Source of the DNA: Evansella caseinilytica
Lineage (GTDB): Bacteria > Bacillota > Bacilli > Bacillales > Salisediminibacteriaceae
Assembly (NCBI RefSeq): GCF_900107275.1
Contig: NZ_FNPI01000018.1
Coordinates: 1 to 64,000, forward strand
DNA: 64,000 nt
Reading direction: 5' to 3'
Below, piece by piece: positions 33,940 through 44,110 of this stretch. Each line of letters starts with the position of its first letter. The first letter of the stretch is position 1. Position numbers and translations under genes: made by a program. The notes beneath the pieces are model-generated. The model was not told the origin of the DNA. It was given only the letters and a program-made list of their open reading frames with translations, and did no database searches.

Positions 33940-35277
33940 ATGATGACGGAGCAAAAAAAGATTCCAGCATCCTTACAAAGGATCATTGATCGAGTGAAAG
34001 AGGTGTATGCCCACGATACAGAAGTGCAAAAGCTGTTCGAAAATGGCTTTATCAACACATATGAAACGACTTTAAAGCAAGATGGAGCAGGGACATTCGT
34101 CATCACTGGCGATATCCCGGCAATGTGGTTAAGGGACTCCTCTGCGCAAGTACGTCCTTATTTGACCGTGGCAGCGGAGGACAGGGAAATTGCTTCGATG
34201 CTCAAGCAAGTGATCGAACGGCAATGGAAGTACATCCTTCACGATCCTTATGCCAATGCGTTCAATCGCACGGCAAACAACAAGGGACATCAGCAAGACA
34301 GAACGGAAATGAGCCCGTGGATTTGGGAGCGGAAATATGAGGTGGATTCCTTATGCTATCCGCTTCAATTGACGTATTTGTATTGGAAGGCAACCGGGGA
34401 CAACACGATTTTGCATCCGACCTTGAAGAAAGTCGCGGAAGTAATTTATCAGGTTTGGAAGGTGGAACAGAACCATGAGGAAAATTCTCCTTATCTGTTT
34501 GAACGGGATAATTGCCGCGTGTCAGACACCTTGCTTCGAAATGGAAAAGGGGGTTATTCGGTCAAAACAGGGATGACCTGGTCCGGATTCCGGCCAAGTG
34601 ATGATGCGTGTTTATACGGGTACTTGATCCCTGCCAATATGTTCGCGGCGGTGGTATTAGAATACGCAAGAGAGATGCTGACAGCGATGGAAGAGACAGA
34701 GCTTGCTAATAAAGTCACGGCACTTTCTAGGGAAATAAAAGCAGGCATTGAAACGTACGGAAAAATCGACCACCCTGTATTTGGGGAAATTTATGTGTAT
34801 GAAACGGATGGAGACGGCAACGTGAATCTGATGGATGATGCCAACGTCCCAAGCTTACTTTCGATGCCTTATCTTGGATATGCTGCACCAACGGATCAAA
34901 CCTACTTAAATACAAGAGAGTTCATTTTGAGCCGCCATAATCCTTACTATTATGAGGGGGAAAAGGCATCTGGAATCGGCAGCCCCCATACCCCGGATCA
35001 TTATATCTGGCATATCGCTTTAGCGATTCAAGGAATGACGGCTGTGGAAAGAGCGGAGAAGGACCGAATTTTAGACATGTTTAAAAACAGTCATGGCTCT
35101 ACTTATTATATGCATGAGGGCTTTGATGCGGACAGACCGGAAAACTATACCCGTTCCTGGTTTGCCTGGGCGAATTCGATGTTCAGTGAATTTATTTTAA
35201 GCGAAATCGGGGTCTATGTCCCAGGAAGCCCTTTGGAACGTCAAAAAGGTACGGAGGTGGATAATCGTGTTCTTTAA
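33940..35277 (+). CDS. GH125 exo-alpha-1,6-mannosidase
   Basis: A 445-residue inverting (alpha/alpha)6 enzyme of family GH125 (formerly DUF1237), which removes terminal alpha-1,6-mannose. Diagnostic blocks are TFVITGDIPAMWLRDSSAQV, SPWIWERKYEVDSLCYPL and the Met-Thr-Trp-Ser-Gly-Phe-Arg-Pro-Ser-Asp-Asp segment. No signal peptide is present. AAGGGGAAA stands before two consecutive ATGs. It overlaps the next GH38 gene by 11 bases. Paired with GH38 it points to high-mannose N-glycan or yeast-mannan fragments. Confidence 0.92.
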   Translation: MMTEQKKIPASLQRIIDRVKEVYAHDTEVQKLFENGFINTYETTLKQDGAGTFVITGDIPAMWLRDSSAQVRPYLTVAAEDREIASMLKQVIERQWKYILHDPYANAFNRTANNKGHQQDRTEMSPWIWERKYEVDSLCYPLQLTYLYWKATGDNTILHPTLKKVAEVIYQVWKVEQNHEENSPYLFERDNCRVSDTLLRNGKGGYSVKTGMTWSGFRPSDDACLYGYLIPANMFAAVVLEYAREMLTAMEETELANKVTALSREIKAGIETYGKIDHPVFGEIYVYETDGDGNVNLMDDANVPSLLSMPYLGYAAPTDQTYLNTREFILSRHNPYYYEGEKASGIGSPHTPDHYIWHIALAIQGMTAVERAEKDRILDMFKNSHGSTYYMHEGFDADRPENYTRSWFAWANSMFSEFILSEIGVYVPGSPLERQKGTEVDNRVL

Positions 35278-38200
35278 GATCGAAAAGCTGCAGAATCGTG
35301 TAAACGAACTGGACAGGTACCGCTATCGTGAGGCGAAGAACATTGATTTTTTCCATCTGTATGAGCCGGAGGCAGGGAAGGAGACGCTCCTTCCTGACTC
35401 CTATACAGATAAGAAGATGAAAGTAAACGACTGCTGGCGTGGAAGGGACACCTATATTTGGCTGAATGCGACGCTGGAGATTCCGGAAGCATGGTCAGGC
35501 AAAAAGGCAATCGTATATCTTGATTTGGGACGGACGGGAGGTGGGAATAACTCTGGCTTTGAATCCCTCCTGTATGTCAATAAAGCTCCGTTCCAAGGGG
35601 TGGATTCCAATCACCAGGAAGTGATTTTGCCTGCTGATGTTGCTGGAACTGCGGTGGAAATCGACATGATGATGTGGTCAGGCCTGGAAGGCGGGGGTTC
35701 CCCGCAGGAGCAATTCTACCGCTTAAAGGAAGCGTGGTATGGGGTTTTAGATGAGCAGGCGGATGAGCTGTACTATAAGGCCAAAGCCATCATTGATACT
35801 CTCGGGAGACAAGATACGAATGACCCGGCATACGCCTCTGTCCTAGCGAGTCTGGACAATGCCTTCAAAGAAGTGGATTGGTTATACCCGGGAAGCGACT
35901 CCTTCTATTTCTCCATAGAGCGGGCATTAGACGTACTCAAAATGGAAATGAAGAAAGTGGAAAAACACGAGAATGTGACCGTTCATACGATTGGCCACTC
36001 CCATATTGATCTTGCTTGGCTGTGGCGGACAAAACATACGAAAGAAAAGGCAAAACGAACATTTTCAACGGTTTTGCGTTTGATGGAGCTGTATCCAGAT
36101 TATACGTACTTACAAAGCCAGCCGCAATTGTACGAATGGATGAAGGAAGAGGAACCGGAGCTGTACGAGGCTATGAAGGAAAAAGTGAAGGACGGTCAAT
36201 GGGAAGTGGAAGGCGGCATGTGGGTAGAAGCTGATTGTAATATTCCGTCAGGAGAATCCTTTGTCCGCCAGCTGCTCTATGGAAAGAAGTTCTTTAAGAA
36301 GGAATTTGGAAAAACAAGTAAGGTTCTTTGGCTGCCGGACGTATTTGGCTATAGCTGGTCGCTGCCTCAAATTTTGAAGAAATCCGGCATTGAGACGTTT
36401 ATGACAACGAAAATTAGCTGGAATCAGTACAACCGGATGCCCCATGACACGTTTTATTGGCGCGGAAATGACGGGACGGAGATTTTAACCCACTTTATCA
36501 CAACGCCGGAACCGGGAAGAGAGGAAAACTCTTGGTTTTATACTTACAATGGTCTCATCACTGCTGAAACGGTGAAGGGAATTTGGAAAAACTACCGTGA
36601 CAAGGAAATCAACCAAGACTTGCTTCTTGCATACGGCTATGGTGATGGCGGTGGCGGCGTCAATCGGGAGATGCTCGAGTTGAAGCGTCAGTATCATGAG
36701 CTTCCGAGTCTGCCAAAGATCACGTCGACGAAGATAGGAGATTATTTTGAACAACTGCACGACACTGTCGCGAACACTGATCAGTATATCCATACATGGG
36801 ATGGTGAGCTGTATTTGGAGTATCACCGCGGAACCTACACGAGTCAAGCAAAAATGAAAGCGAAGAACCGGAAATTAGAGCTGGCGCTTAGAAAAACGGA
36901 AATCCTGTCAGCGTGGAACAGCCTTGAGAATGGCTGGGTCCGCTATCCGGGTGCCGCTTTAGAAAAGGCGTGGAAAACGGTGCTTTTAAACCAATTCCAC
37001 GATATCATTCCCGGCTCCTCCATCACTGAGGTATATGACGATTCCCATAAGGAATATGACGAGGTTGCCAGAATCAATGAGAAAATCATGGAGTCCCAAC
37101 AACAGGACATGGTAAAGCGTGCCGCGAACACTTTAACGTTTGCCCACCTTCATCAGTATACCAGCCCGCTTCTTGTGATGTTGCCGAAAGGCTGGGAGGA
37201 TTATCGGTTTGAAGCGGCTGGGGAAAATCTGGTCAGTCAGGTGACATCCAGCGGGGAAACCTATTTGTTAATGGAGGAGAGTACGCCTTTCTCCTTCCAG
37301 GAGATTCGTGCAAATCGAACGAAAAAGGAGCAGCCGAGCCCGGCGCTCAGTGAAGTTTCTCTGGAATCACGGACATGGAGTACACCTTTTTACGAGATCC
37401 AGTGGAATGATAACGGTCAATTGACACGTATTTTAGATAAAAGCACCAACCGGGAAATCATCGAGGCGGGAAAAGCGGGAAATCTCTTAAAATTATACGA
37501 AGATAAACCGATGGCACATGATGCGTGGGATATTGACTTATATTACCAGGAAAAGCATGCTACTATAGACGCCTTAAAAGAGTGTAAAATAATAGATAAC
37601 GGCCCGTTAAGAACAACGCTTCGTTTTACTTGGAAACAAGGAAACTTAGAAATAAACCAACATATCCATTGCTATCGTCATACGAAAAGAATCGACTTTG
37701 AAACAGAAGTGGACTGGTCTTTACGTCAACGCTTATTGAAGGTGGAATTTCCGATTGCAATCCGTACGACGGAAGCAATCTACGACATTCAGTTTGGAAA
37801 TGTGAAGCGCCCAACCCATTGGAATACATCATGGGACATGGCGAGATTTGAAACAGCGGGACATAAGTGGGCAGCCCTTGCAGAGCCGAATTATGGTATC
37901 AGCATCATGAATGACAGCAAGTACGGGTACGCCATTAAAGATAATGTCATCGCCCTTTCCTTATTAAAAGGCGCGATCCATCCAGACCCTGAAGCGGACA
38001 TAGGGATTCATCAGTTTACCTACTCCCTTTATCCATTCGCAGGTGCTGCCCATAAGCATGATGTAGAACGGGAAGCAACCTATTTAAATAACAAATTGGC
38101 AGCTGCTCCCGGAACGGTTGCAGCGCCGTTTACCGAGTCGCTTCTCACGATTTCAAGTGACGAGGTCATTGTCGATACAGTAAAGAAAGCAGAAGACAGC

Positions 38201-38401
38201 GATCACTTAATAGTAAGGCTCCATGAGATGGAAGGCACCCAGGTGCGGGTTCAGCTCGACAGTAATTATCAAGTGAAGCAATGGCGTGAAGTGACGTTAA
38301 TGGAAGAGGAATATTCCTCACCTCAAGGGAAGTTCACCGATGTGCCAATGGAGCTGCATTTTACTCCATATGAAATAAAAACATTGGAAATCGTATTTTA
38401 A
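35267..38401 (+). CDS. GH38 alpha-mannosidase, long form
   Basis: A 1044-residue enzyme with an N-terminal beta-rich domain of about 240 residues before the catalytic domain. Metal and catalytic marks: HTIGHSHIDLAWLWR (H244, H246, D248) and the nucleophile Asp358 in WLPDVFGYSW; the second-half sandwich ends PYEIKTLEIVF. GTG 35267 is chosen because GGAGGTGG lies 6 bases upstream; the frame opens 17 codons earlier inside GH125. It resembles the cytosolic 2C1-type mannosidases, which accept alpha-1,2/1,3/1,6 bonds. It complements the shorter GH38 upstream. Confidence 0.9.
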   Translation: MFFKIEKLQNRVNELDRYRYREAKNIDFFHLYEPEAGKETLLPDSYTDKKMKVNDCWRGRDTYIWLNATLEIPEAWSGKKAIVYLDLGRTGGGNNSGFESLLYVNKAPFQGVDSNHQEVILPADVAGTAVEIDMMMWSGLEGGGSPQEQFYRLKEAWYGVLDEQADELYYKAKAIIDTLGRQDTNDPAYASVLASLDNAFKEVDWLYPGSDSFYFSIERALDVLKMEMKKVEKHENVTVHTIGHSHIDLAWLWRTKHTKEKAKRTFSTVLRLMELYPDYTYLQSQPQLYEWMKEEEPELYEAMKEKVKDGQWEVEGGMWVEADCNIPSGESFVRQLLYGKKFFKKEFGKTSKVLWLPDVFGYSWSLPQILKKSGIETFMTTKISWNQYNRMPHDTFYWRGNDGTEILTHFITTPEPGREENSWFYTYNGLITAETVKGIWKNYRDKEINQDLLLAYGYGDGGGGVNREMLELKRQYHELPSLPKITSTKIGDYFEQLHDTVANTDQYIHTWDGELYLEYHRGTYTSQAKMKAKNRKLELALRKTEILSAWNSLENGWVRYPGAALEKAWKTVLLNQFHDIIPGSSITEVYDDSHKEYDEVARINEKIMESQQQDMVKRAANTLTFAHLHQYTSPLLVMLPKGWEDYRFEAAGENLVSQVTSSGETYLLMEESTPFSFQEIRANRTKKEQPSPALSEVSLESRTWSTPFYEIQWNDNGQLTRILDKSTNREIIEAGKAGNLLKLYEDKPMAHDAWDIDLYYQEKHATIDALKECKIIDNGPLRTTLRFTWKQGNLEINQHIHCYRHTKRIDFETEVDWSLRQRLLKVEFPIAIRTTEAIYDIQFGNVKRPTHWNTSWDMARFETAGHKWAALAEPNYGISIMNDSKYGYAIKDNVIALSLLKGAIHPDPEADIGIHQFTYSLYPFAGAAHKHDVEREATYLNNKLAAAPGTVAAPFTESLLTISSDEVIVDTVKKAEDSDHLIVRLHEMEGTQVRVQLDSNYQVKQWREVTLMEEEYSSPQGKFTDVPMELHFTPYEIKTLEIVF

Positions 38402-38441
38402 AGTGTATGGTTCAAAGGAATCTCCAGTGAAACAATTTTTT

Positions 38442-38475
38442 GGCTGTCTTTTCGGACGGCCTCTTCCCTTTTCAC
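38442..38475 (+). terminator. Weak terminator after the mannosidase genes
   Basis: GGCTGTC and GACGGCC pair over 7 bases with one wobble, followed by TCTTCCCTTTT. It would separate enzyme genes from the two-component system. Confidence 0.4.
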
Positions 38476-38497
38476 GTCTACGTTAGGAGAAGAAAGT

Positions 38498-40243
38498 ATG
38501 AGAACATTAAGCTTTATCCGAAAAATTAGCGGCAAATTGTTTCACCGAGTGTTTTTTACGTATTCTACGATCATTTTCTTAACGATGGCCAGCTTATTTG
38601 TGTTTCTCTCTGAGTATTATTCGGACTTTATTATTCAGAGAGAGGTCGATAAACATGGCACGGTGATAGATGAATTAAAATCAGATTTTCGTGAAAAACA
38701 TCAATTTGTGTCCCAGGGAGTCCGCAATTTATATCTTGAGAAAGACTTAATCCAGGATTTGGCATTTTCTCTTCAACATGATTATGAAGAGTATATTGGT
38801 TACAGGCTGGAAAAGTTTGCGAACAGCGATTCCTTTGTGCCGTACAACTTTGATATTTATGTGAAAAACTATTTTTCGCGAGATGACACGGTCGTTGCCC
38901 TTGAAATAAAAAATGAGTCTCTCGGAACCGATTATGTCTACTTATTTAACCACGGACGATGGCAGGAAAACACGAAAGGAGAGGTGGAACTGGAAATGGA
39001 TGATTCCTCCAGAAATGAAAGCCCTTTCTTTTATACGGTTCGTGAACAGATCAATGACCCAATCTCCCTCGATCATTTAGGTACGGTATCCGTCTACTTC
39101 ACCTACGATAATTTAGAGCGGATCATCTCCCTTAGAGAAGAAACGGTAAAAGGTGCGTTTCTCGTCACAGATGAAGACATGAATGTCTATTTTTCGCATG
39201 GGGACATTCCGGACGGCATCGTAGAGGCAATCACCTATGGTACGGTGCAAAAAGAGCTGAAGCTGGATGATATCTATTATCTTCAGTCATCCGTGGAGCC
39301 GGCCAGTGAATTAATGATGACAGCAGTGATCCCTAGAAGCGAGTTAGCCACTTTGTTTACGTATAAAATTACGATTCTATCTATCATTATGATGTTAACG
39401 GTCGTTGCTATTGCCCTTCCATACTTTTCCCTTAGAAGACATTCGAAGCGAGTGGACCAGATTGTCACGAGAATGCGAGAAGTCCAGGAAGGGAATTTAA
39501 ATATAAAGATCGATACAGGGAGAGGCAACGATGACTTAAGTGTGATATCGGAGACATTTAACGAGACGTTAGACGAATTAAATAATTATATTAACAAAGT
39601 GTATACATCGAAGATCAAACAGAAGGAGGCGGAGCTTGCCAGTCTTCAAACGCAAATCAATCCCCACTTCTTATACAATACATTGGAAGCAATCCGGATG
39701 AAATCATTAGCTGAAGGCGGTCTGACGACTGCGAAGATGATTGTCCAGCTATCGGAATTATTCCGCCATTCCTTAAAAACGGCAGAACTTGTCACATTGG
39801 AAGAGGAACAAAATCATGCCCATCAATATATCGAATTGTTTAAAATCAGGTTTCCTGGGCAATTAACCAGTCACTTTGAGGGGAGGGAAGGTCTGAATCA
39901 TTATTTAGTACCGCCCTTTATTTTACAGCCGCTGATTGAGAATTTTTTAATTCATGGCTTCAAACAAAGCAGCAATGACAATAGGCTCCAGATAAAGATG
40001 AGGGAGAAGAAAGCCACCCTATGGATTGAAATAGAGGATAATGGAAAAGGAATCAGTGAAGAGAAATTAGCGCCGCTTAAACAGAAACTGGCTAGCGGGG
40101 ATAGCTCTTCCAAATCGATCGGGCTGGCTAATGTCAATCAGAGGATAAAGCTGAAATACGGGCAGGCATACGGGGTAGATATAGAGAGTACACCCGATGT
40201 TCAAACAGTAGTAACGGTGAGATTACCTGTGATAGAGAGGTGA
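38498..40243 (+). CDS. YesM-type sensor histidine kinase
   Basis: A 581-residue membrane kinase. A first membrane segment (VFFTYSTIIFLTMASLFVFL) and a second near residue 290 (ITILSIIMMLTVVAIALPYF) flank an extracellular sensor domain of about 230 residues. HAMP follows, then the phospho-acceptor His390 in QINPHFLYNTLEAIRMK and the ATPase boxes LIENFLIHGF and DNGKGIS. Such kinases sense sugars through binding proteins and act on a YesN-type partner, encoded 6 bases downstream. It should turn on the mannoside importer. Confidence 0.92.
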   Translation: MRTLSFIRKISGKLFHRVFFTYSTIIFLTMASLFVFLSEYYSDFIIQREVDKHGTVIDELKSDFREKHQFVSQGVRNLYLEKDLIQDLAFSLQHDYEEYIGYRLEKFANSDSFVPYNFDIYVKNYFSRDDTVVALEIKNESLGTDYVYLFNHGRWQENTKGEVELEMDDSSRNESPFFYTVREQINDPISLDHLGTVSVYFTYDNLERIISLREETVKGAFLVTDEDMNVYFSHGDIPDGIVEAITYGTVQKELKLDDIYYLQSSVEPASELMMTAVIPRSELATLFTYKITILSIIMMLTVVAIALPYFSLRRHSKRVDQIVTRMREVQEGNLNIKIDTGRGNDDLSVISETFNETLDELNNYINKVYTSKIKQKEAELASLQTQINPHFLYNTLEAIRMKSLAEGGLTTAKMIVQLSELFRHSLKTAELVTLEEEQNHAHQYIELFKIRFPGQLTSHFEGREGLNHYLVPPFILQPLIENFLIHGFKQSSNDNRLQIKMREKKATLWIEIEDNGKGISEEKLAPLKQKLASGDSSSKSIGLANVNQRIKLKYGQAYGVDIESTPDVQTVVTVRLPVIER

Positions 40244-40249
40244 CGATGC

Positions 40250-41764
40250 ATGCTAAAAGTAATGCTGGTGGATGATGAGCCGTTGATTCTGGAAGGGTTA
40301 AAAAATATTATTGATTGGGAAGCATTTGGATTTCAAGTGGCTGCAACCGCGAGGAATGGCTTAGAGGCGTTGGAGAAGTCCCGGAAAATGTCATTTGATG
40401 TGCTGATAACAGATATAAAAATGCCGGAAATGACAGGCCTTCAACTGATTCGATATTTGCGGGAAGAACAGAAAAAAACGAAGGTGATCGTCTTATCTGG
40501 TTTCCAGGAGTTTGGATTAGTAAAAGAAGGATTGCAGTTAGGGATTGAAAACTATCTTTTGAAACCAATCAAGGAAGAAGAATTAATCTCTTCGCTCCAA
40601 CTTGTCAAAGAAAAAATGAATCGAGCGGTGCTGGAAGAGGAGTCTGCATTCGTCTTAAGGGATCACGCCATCTGGCGCTGGGTCGCTGGCAAGATGAGTT
40701 ATGAAGCGCTAAGACAGCGAATGTCTTTTTATCCTGAGCTGCAAGTAGCTGCGCCATTATGGATGGGTTTATTGAAAGTGGAAGTTGACGAGCAGAATGG
40801 AGAGGCGTGGCAAATCTGGCGAAAGACCTTTGAACGGCAAGGAAGCACGGTTACCGTTATCACTCCTGCCGGCGATTTTCTGTTCTTGTGGCTAAAGGAA
40901 TCCCCGGAGCGCTGGGAAGCGGAGATGGGCAAATTACGTCGTTTAATGAATTCAACAAAAAAAACAGAAGACTATGTTTTTGTTCATAGTAAAAAAATAG
41001 CTGACTTAAGTGAAATTCAGGACGTGTATCGGGAATTAGAAATGGCAAGCGAACTAAAGATGCTGCTCCCGGAAAAAGATCATCCGCTTGCTGAGCAATT
41101 GTACAGTGCGTCAGAGGGAGATAAGCAATCGAAAAGGTACTCCAATAACTATGTGTCTCACGAACTCATGGAGCAATTGGCCAATCAACATTACGAAGCG
41201 GTGAAAAGCTCCATGAAGCATACGCTGTCCCAGTTTGAACGGGAACGGCCGTTGCTCATGAAGAGTGTTTTATTGGAGTTCTTTTTCCAAGTGAAAAACA
41301 AATTCTCCCTGCATATCGACTACGAGATGTATGTGGAGACGTTACAGAAAATATTATCTATTGAAGAACTGACGGATGCGTTGGGATTAGTAGACAAATG
41401 CATAGAAATGATGGACATGAATTATTCAAAGCAAGATCAGGAATACAGCCCGATTATTCAAACCGTGTTGAATTTTATCCATCAGAATCTTCCTGAGGAG
41501 ATGTCTCTCAAAACATTAGGCAACAGCTTTCATATTAATCCTATTTATTTAGGGCAGTTGTTTCAAAAGGAAGTGAACTGCTCCTTTACGAAATATTTAA
41601 ATAAGCTAAGAATTGAAAAGGCGAAGAAATTACTGCTCCATTCTTACGAAAAAGCAGGCGCGATTGGGAAAAAAGTGGGCTATACGGACGCCGCCTATTT
41701 TTATAAGCAGTTTAAAAAGCTGGAAGGTGTTACGCCTTCCGAATGGAGAAAAGAAAAGCAGTGA
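40250..41764 (+). CDS. YesN-type AraC-family response regulator
   Basis: A 504-residue regulator. The receiver domain has acidic VDDEP and phospho-acceptor Asp55 (LITDIKMPEMTG), the switch region VIVLSGFQEF and Lys in LLKPI. After a middle region of about 270 residues come two HTHs of the AraC type (EMSLKTLGNSFHINPIYLGQ, KKVGYTDAAYFYKQFKKLEG). It should activate the importer genes at 41929-45701 in response to the kinase before it. Confidence 0.92.
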   Translation: MLKVMLVDDEPLILEGLKNIIDWEAFGFQVAATARNGLEALEKSRKMSFDVLITDIKMPEMTGLQLIRYLREEQKKTKVIVLSGFQEFGLVKEGLQLGIENYLLKPIKEEELISSLQLVKEKMNRAVLEEESAFVLRDHAIWRWVAGKMSYEALRQRMSFYPELQVAAPLWMGLLKVEVDEQNGEAWQIWRKTFERQGSTVTVITPAGDFLFLWLKESPERWEAEMGKLRRLMNSTKKTEDYVFVHSKKIADLSEIQDVYRELEMASELKMLLPEKDHPLAEQLYSASEGDKQSKRYSNNYVSHELMEQLANQHYEAVKSSMKHTLSQFERERPLLMKSVLLEFFFQVKNKFSLHIDYEMYVETLQKILSIEELTDALGLVDKCIEMMDMNYSKQDQEYSPIIQTVLNFIHQNLPEEMSLKTLGNSFHINPIYLGQLFQKEVNCSFTKYLNKLRIEKAKKLLLHSYEKAGAIGKKVGYTDAAYFYKQFKKLEGVTPSEWRKEKQ

Positions 41765-41789
41765 CAAAGGGTGTCTCAGAAGATACAAA

Positions 41790-41817
41790 AGCGGCTGCTG
41801 AGCCGCTCTCTTTTTTT
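41790..41817 (+). terminator. Terminator after the two-component system
   Basis: AGCGGCT and AGCCGCT pair around GCTG and are followed by CTCTTTTTTT, 25 bases past the regulator stop. Confidence 0.8.
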
Positions 41818-41928
41818 ATTTGTATTTATTTTAGCCAGTAAATCTAAGATATCTCAACTTTAGCGATTGAAAGGGTTTTCATATAATGAAATTAGGTTAA
41901 GGATGTCGGATCTGGAAGGGGGCGGAAA

Positions 41929-42867
41929 ATGCAGCGCTTAAAGAAATTTGGAAGAAACATATACGATAATCGAATCTGGCTTTTAATGATACTGCCTGGT
42001 TTTGTCTGGCTCATTGTCATGAAGTACCTGCCGATGGTTGGTCAGGTCATGGCGTTTAAGGATTTCAGATTCCATCCGGACGGATTTTTTGCCAGCGTTT
42101 ACCACAGCGAATGGGTTGGGCTTGATAACTTCAAGTTTTTATTCAGTACAAATGATGCGTATCTCATTACAAGGAACACGGTGTTATATAACCTTGTTTT
42201 TATCATTTTAGGACTTATCTTAGCGGTTGGAGTTGCTATTATCTTAAGTGAATTAACAAAACAAAAGCTTGCTAAAATATACCAAACTGGAATGCTATTT
42301 CCCCACTTTTTATCCTGGGTGGTTGTTAGTTATTTTGTCTTCGCTTTCCTGAGTGTTGATCGTGGGTTGTTTAACAGTGTTCTGGAGATGTTCAATATTG
42401 AACCAGTATCATGGTATAACGAATCCGCGTATTGGCCGTATTTTCTTATCGCCATCAGCCAATGGAAGGGTGTGGGATTTGGGAGCATCGTTTATCTGGC
42501 CGCTATTGTAGGGATCGATAGAACGTATTATGAGGCGGCAATGATTGACGGCGCTACCAAGTGGCAGCAGATATGGCGTATCACGATTCCAATGATCATG
42601 CCGTTAATTATCATTTTAACGATTTTAAACATCGGCAGTATTTTCAGTGCAGACTTTGGGTTGTTCTATCAGGTTCCGCGTGATTCAGGACCATTATATT
42701 CCGTGACGAACGTCATCGATACGTATGTTTACCGCGGACTCATGTCCATGGGGGATATTGGCATGAGCACTGCAGCTGGTTTATATCAGGCGACAGTGGG
42801 CTTCCTCTTAATCCTGCTGACGAATTACATCGTTCGAAAAATAGACAAAGATAGTGCGCTGTTTTAA
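41929..42867 (+). CDS. ABC sugar permease, LplB type
   Basis: A 312-residue permease with six membrane segments of the LplB/YtlP family. The EAA loop is YYEAAMIDGATKWQQIWRIT. It begins with a basic stretch (MQRLKKFGRNIYDNRIWLL) and GGAAGGGGGCGG upstream. With LplC- and LplA-type partners it should import alpha-manno-oligosaccharides. R5 separates it from its partner. Confidence 0.9.
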   Translation: MQRLKKFGRNIYDNRIWLLMILPGFVWLIVMKYLPMVGQVMAFKDFRFHPDGFFASVYHSEWVGLDNFKFLFSTNDAYLITRNTVLYNLVFIILGLILAVGVAIILSELTKQKLAKIYQTGMLFPHFLSWVVVSYFVFAFLSVDRGLFNSVLEMFNIEPVSWYNESAYWPYFLIAISQWKGVGFGSIVYLAAIVGIDRTYYEAAMIDGATKWQQIWRITIPMIMPLIIILTILNIGSIFSADFGLFYQVPRDSGPLYSVTNVIDTYVYRGLMSMGDIGMSTAAGLYQATVGFLLILLTNYIVRKIDKDSALF

Positions 42868-42876
42868 AGATTTATT

Positions 42877-43023
42877 CGTGTTTGTTCAAAAAGATCGTTT
42901 TTTATCTTTTTGAACAAAGACGAAGCAATGAGTGGAGCCGATGCATTCTTTTAAAGCCGGCTATGAGCGGGGTTCTCGTAGTCGGTGCATCGAGCGGAAC
43001 CATTGCCTTTATGAACACGCTCT
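42877..43023 (+). repeat. Structured dispersed repeat, copy R5
   Basis: Canonical strand plus, same sense as the genes. Hairpin I (GTGTTTGTTCAAAAAGAT / ATCTTTTTGAACAAAGAC) has one wobble. Hairpin II GCCGGCTATGAG / CTCGTAGTCGGT has three G-T wobbles and a paired A-T where R1/R2 have G-C. It sits between the two importer permease genes. Confidence 0.87.
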
Positions 43024-43047
43024 ATTAGTGGAAGGAGAGTGAAAGAG

Positions 43048-44013
43048 TTGGATACCCTACCAAAATCAGCAGCGTCAACTAAACGTAAAAGATTCCTTCC
43101 TCTAAGGAAAAAGAAAAAATTTAATCCGTATGGCTTTTCAGGCAAGACGAGTGTCGTGATGCATATTTTACTGGGTTCCTTTGCGTTTCTATGTGTCTTT
43201 CCGTTCATTTATGTCATCATCATTTCTCTATCGAGCGAACAATCATTATCCTTGCATGGATATCGAATAATACCGGAGGAATGGAGTTTAGAAGCCTATA
43301 TGTATTTATGGCAAGTGAGGTCACAGATTTTTCGTGCCTACGGCGTGACACTTTTTGTTACGATTGTTGGTACGATCCTCAGTGTATCTGTCATTGCACT
43401 ATACGCTTACGCAATATCAAGAAAACAATTTTTGTATAGAAAGCAATTTACGTTTATCGCCTTTTTCACCATGCTGTTCAGCGGGGGAATGGTACCATTC
43501 TACATTGTGATGACACAATTTTTAGGATTGAAAAACTCCATATGGGCGCTCATACTGCCCATGACTGTTAACGCCTTTTACATCATCATCATGAGGACAT
43601 TTTTTCAGCGGTCGGTTCCGGAGGCGGTACTCGAATCGGCGCGAATTGACGGAGCAGGCGAGTTTCGAATTTTCTTAAAGATTGTATTGCCGCTGTCGAT
43701 TCCAGGTATTGCAACGATAGCGTTATTTAATACTCTTGCTTATTGGAATGACTGGTTTAATGCGTTACTTTTCATCGACAACCCAAGTTTAGTCCCATTG
43801 CAATCTCTGTTAATGAGGATTGAAAATAACTTAGATTTTATCCGGCAAAATGCCATGTTATCTAGTCAGAATGGCAGCATTTTAGCATCTATACCGCAAG
43901 ATTCAGCAAGGATGGCGATGGTTGTCATCGCGACTTTGCCAATCGCATTGTCCTATCCCTTTTTTCAAAAGTATTTTGTAAGGGGCTTAACGATTGGCAG
44001 CGTTAAAGAATAA
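43048..44013 (+). CDS. ABC sugar permease, LplC type
   Basis: A 321-residue permease of the LplC/AraQ family with EAA loop VLESARIDGAGEFRIFLKIV and six membrane segments. The start is uncertain: AAGGAGAG lies 8-9 bases before TTG 43048, whereas GTG 43039 is almost adjacent to it, so 43048 is preferred. The N-terminus is Lys/Arg-rich. The gene stands between R5 and a hairpin block that precedes the binding protein. Confidence 0.88.
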   Translation: MDTLPKSAASTKRKRFLPLRKKKKFNPYGFSGKTSVVMHILLGSFAFLCVFPFIYVIIISLSSEQSLSLHGYRIIPEEWSLEAYMYLWQVRSQIFRAYGVTLFVTIVGTILSVSVIALYAYAISRKQFLYRKQFTFIAFFTMLFSGGMVPFYIVMTQFLGLKNSIWALILPMTVNAFYIIIMRTFFQRSVPEAVLESARIDGAGEFRIFLKIVLPLSIPGIATIALFNTLAYWNDWFNALLFIDNPSLVPLQSLLMRIENNLDFIRQNAMLSSQNGSILASIPQDSARMAMVVIATLPIALSYPFFQKYFVRGLTIGSVKE

Positions 44014-44110
44014 GGCTGTTTTCGTAAACGTTGTTGCTGTTGGACCTCTTCACGCTAAAGCTTGGTTTACAGTCCAATAGCTAAAAGCAACAATCTTTTA
44101 AAAAAGAGCC
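44014..44110 (+). repeat. Long imperfect hairpin between permease and binding protein
   Basis: Outer arms GGCT/AGCC, then GTTGTTGCT/AGCAACAAT and TTGGAC/GTCCAA fold this block into a long stem. It looks like an intergenic repeat known from other Bacillus genomes. Here it may attenuate read-through or protect mRNA. Confidence 0.55.
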
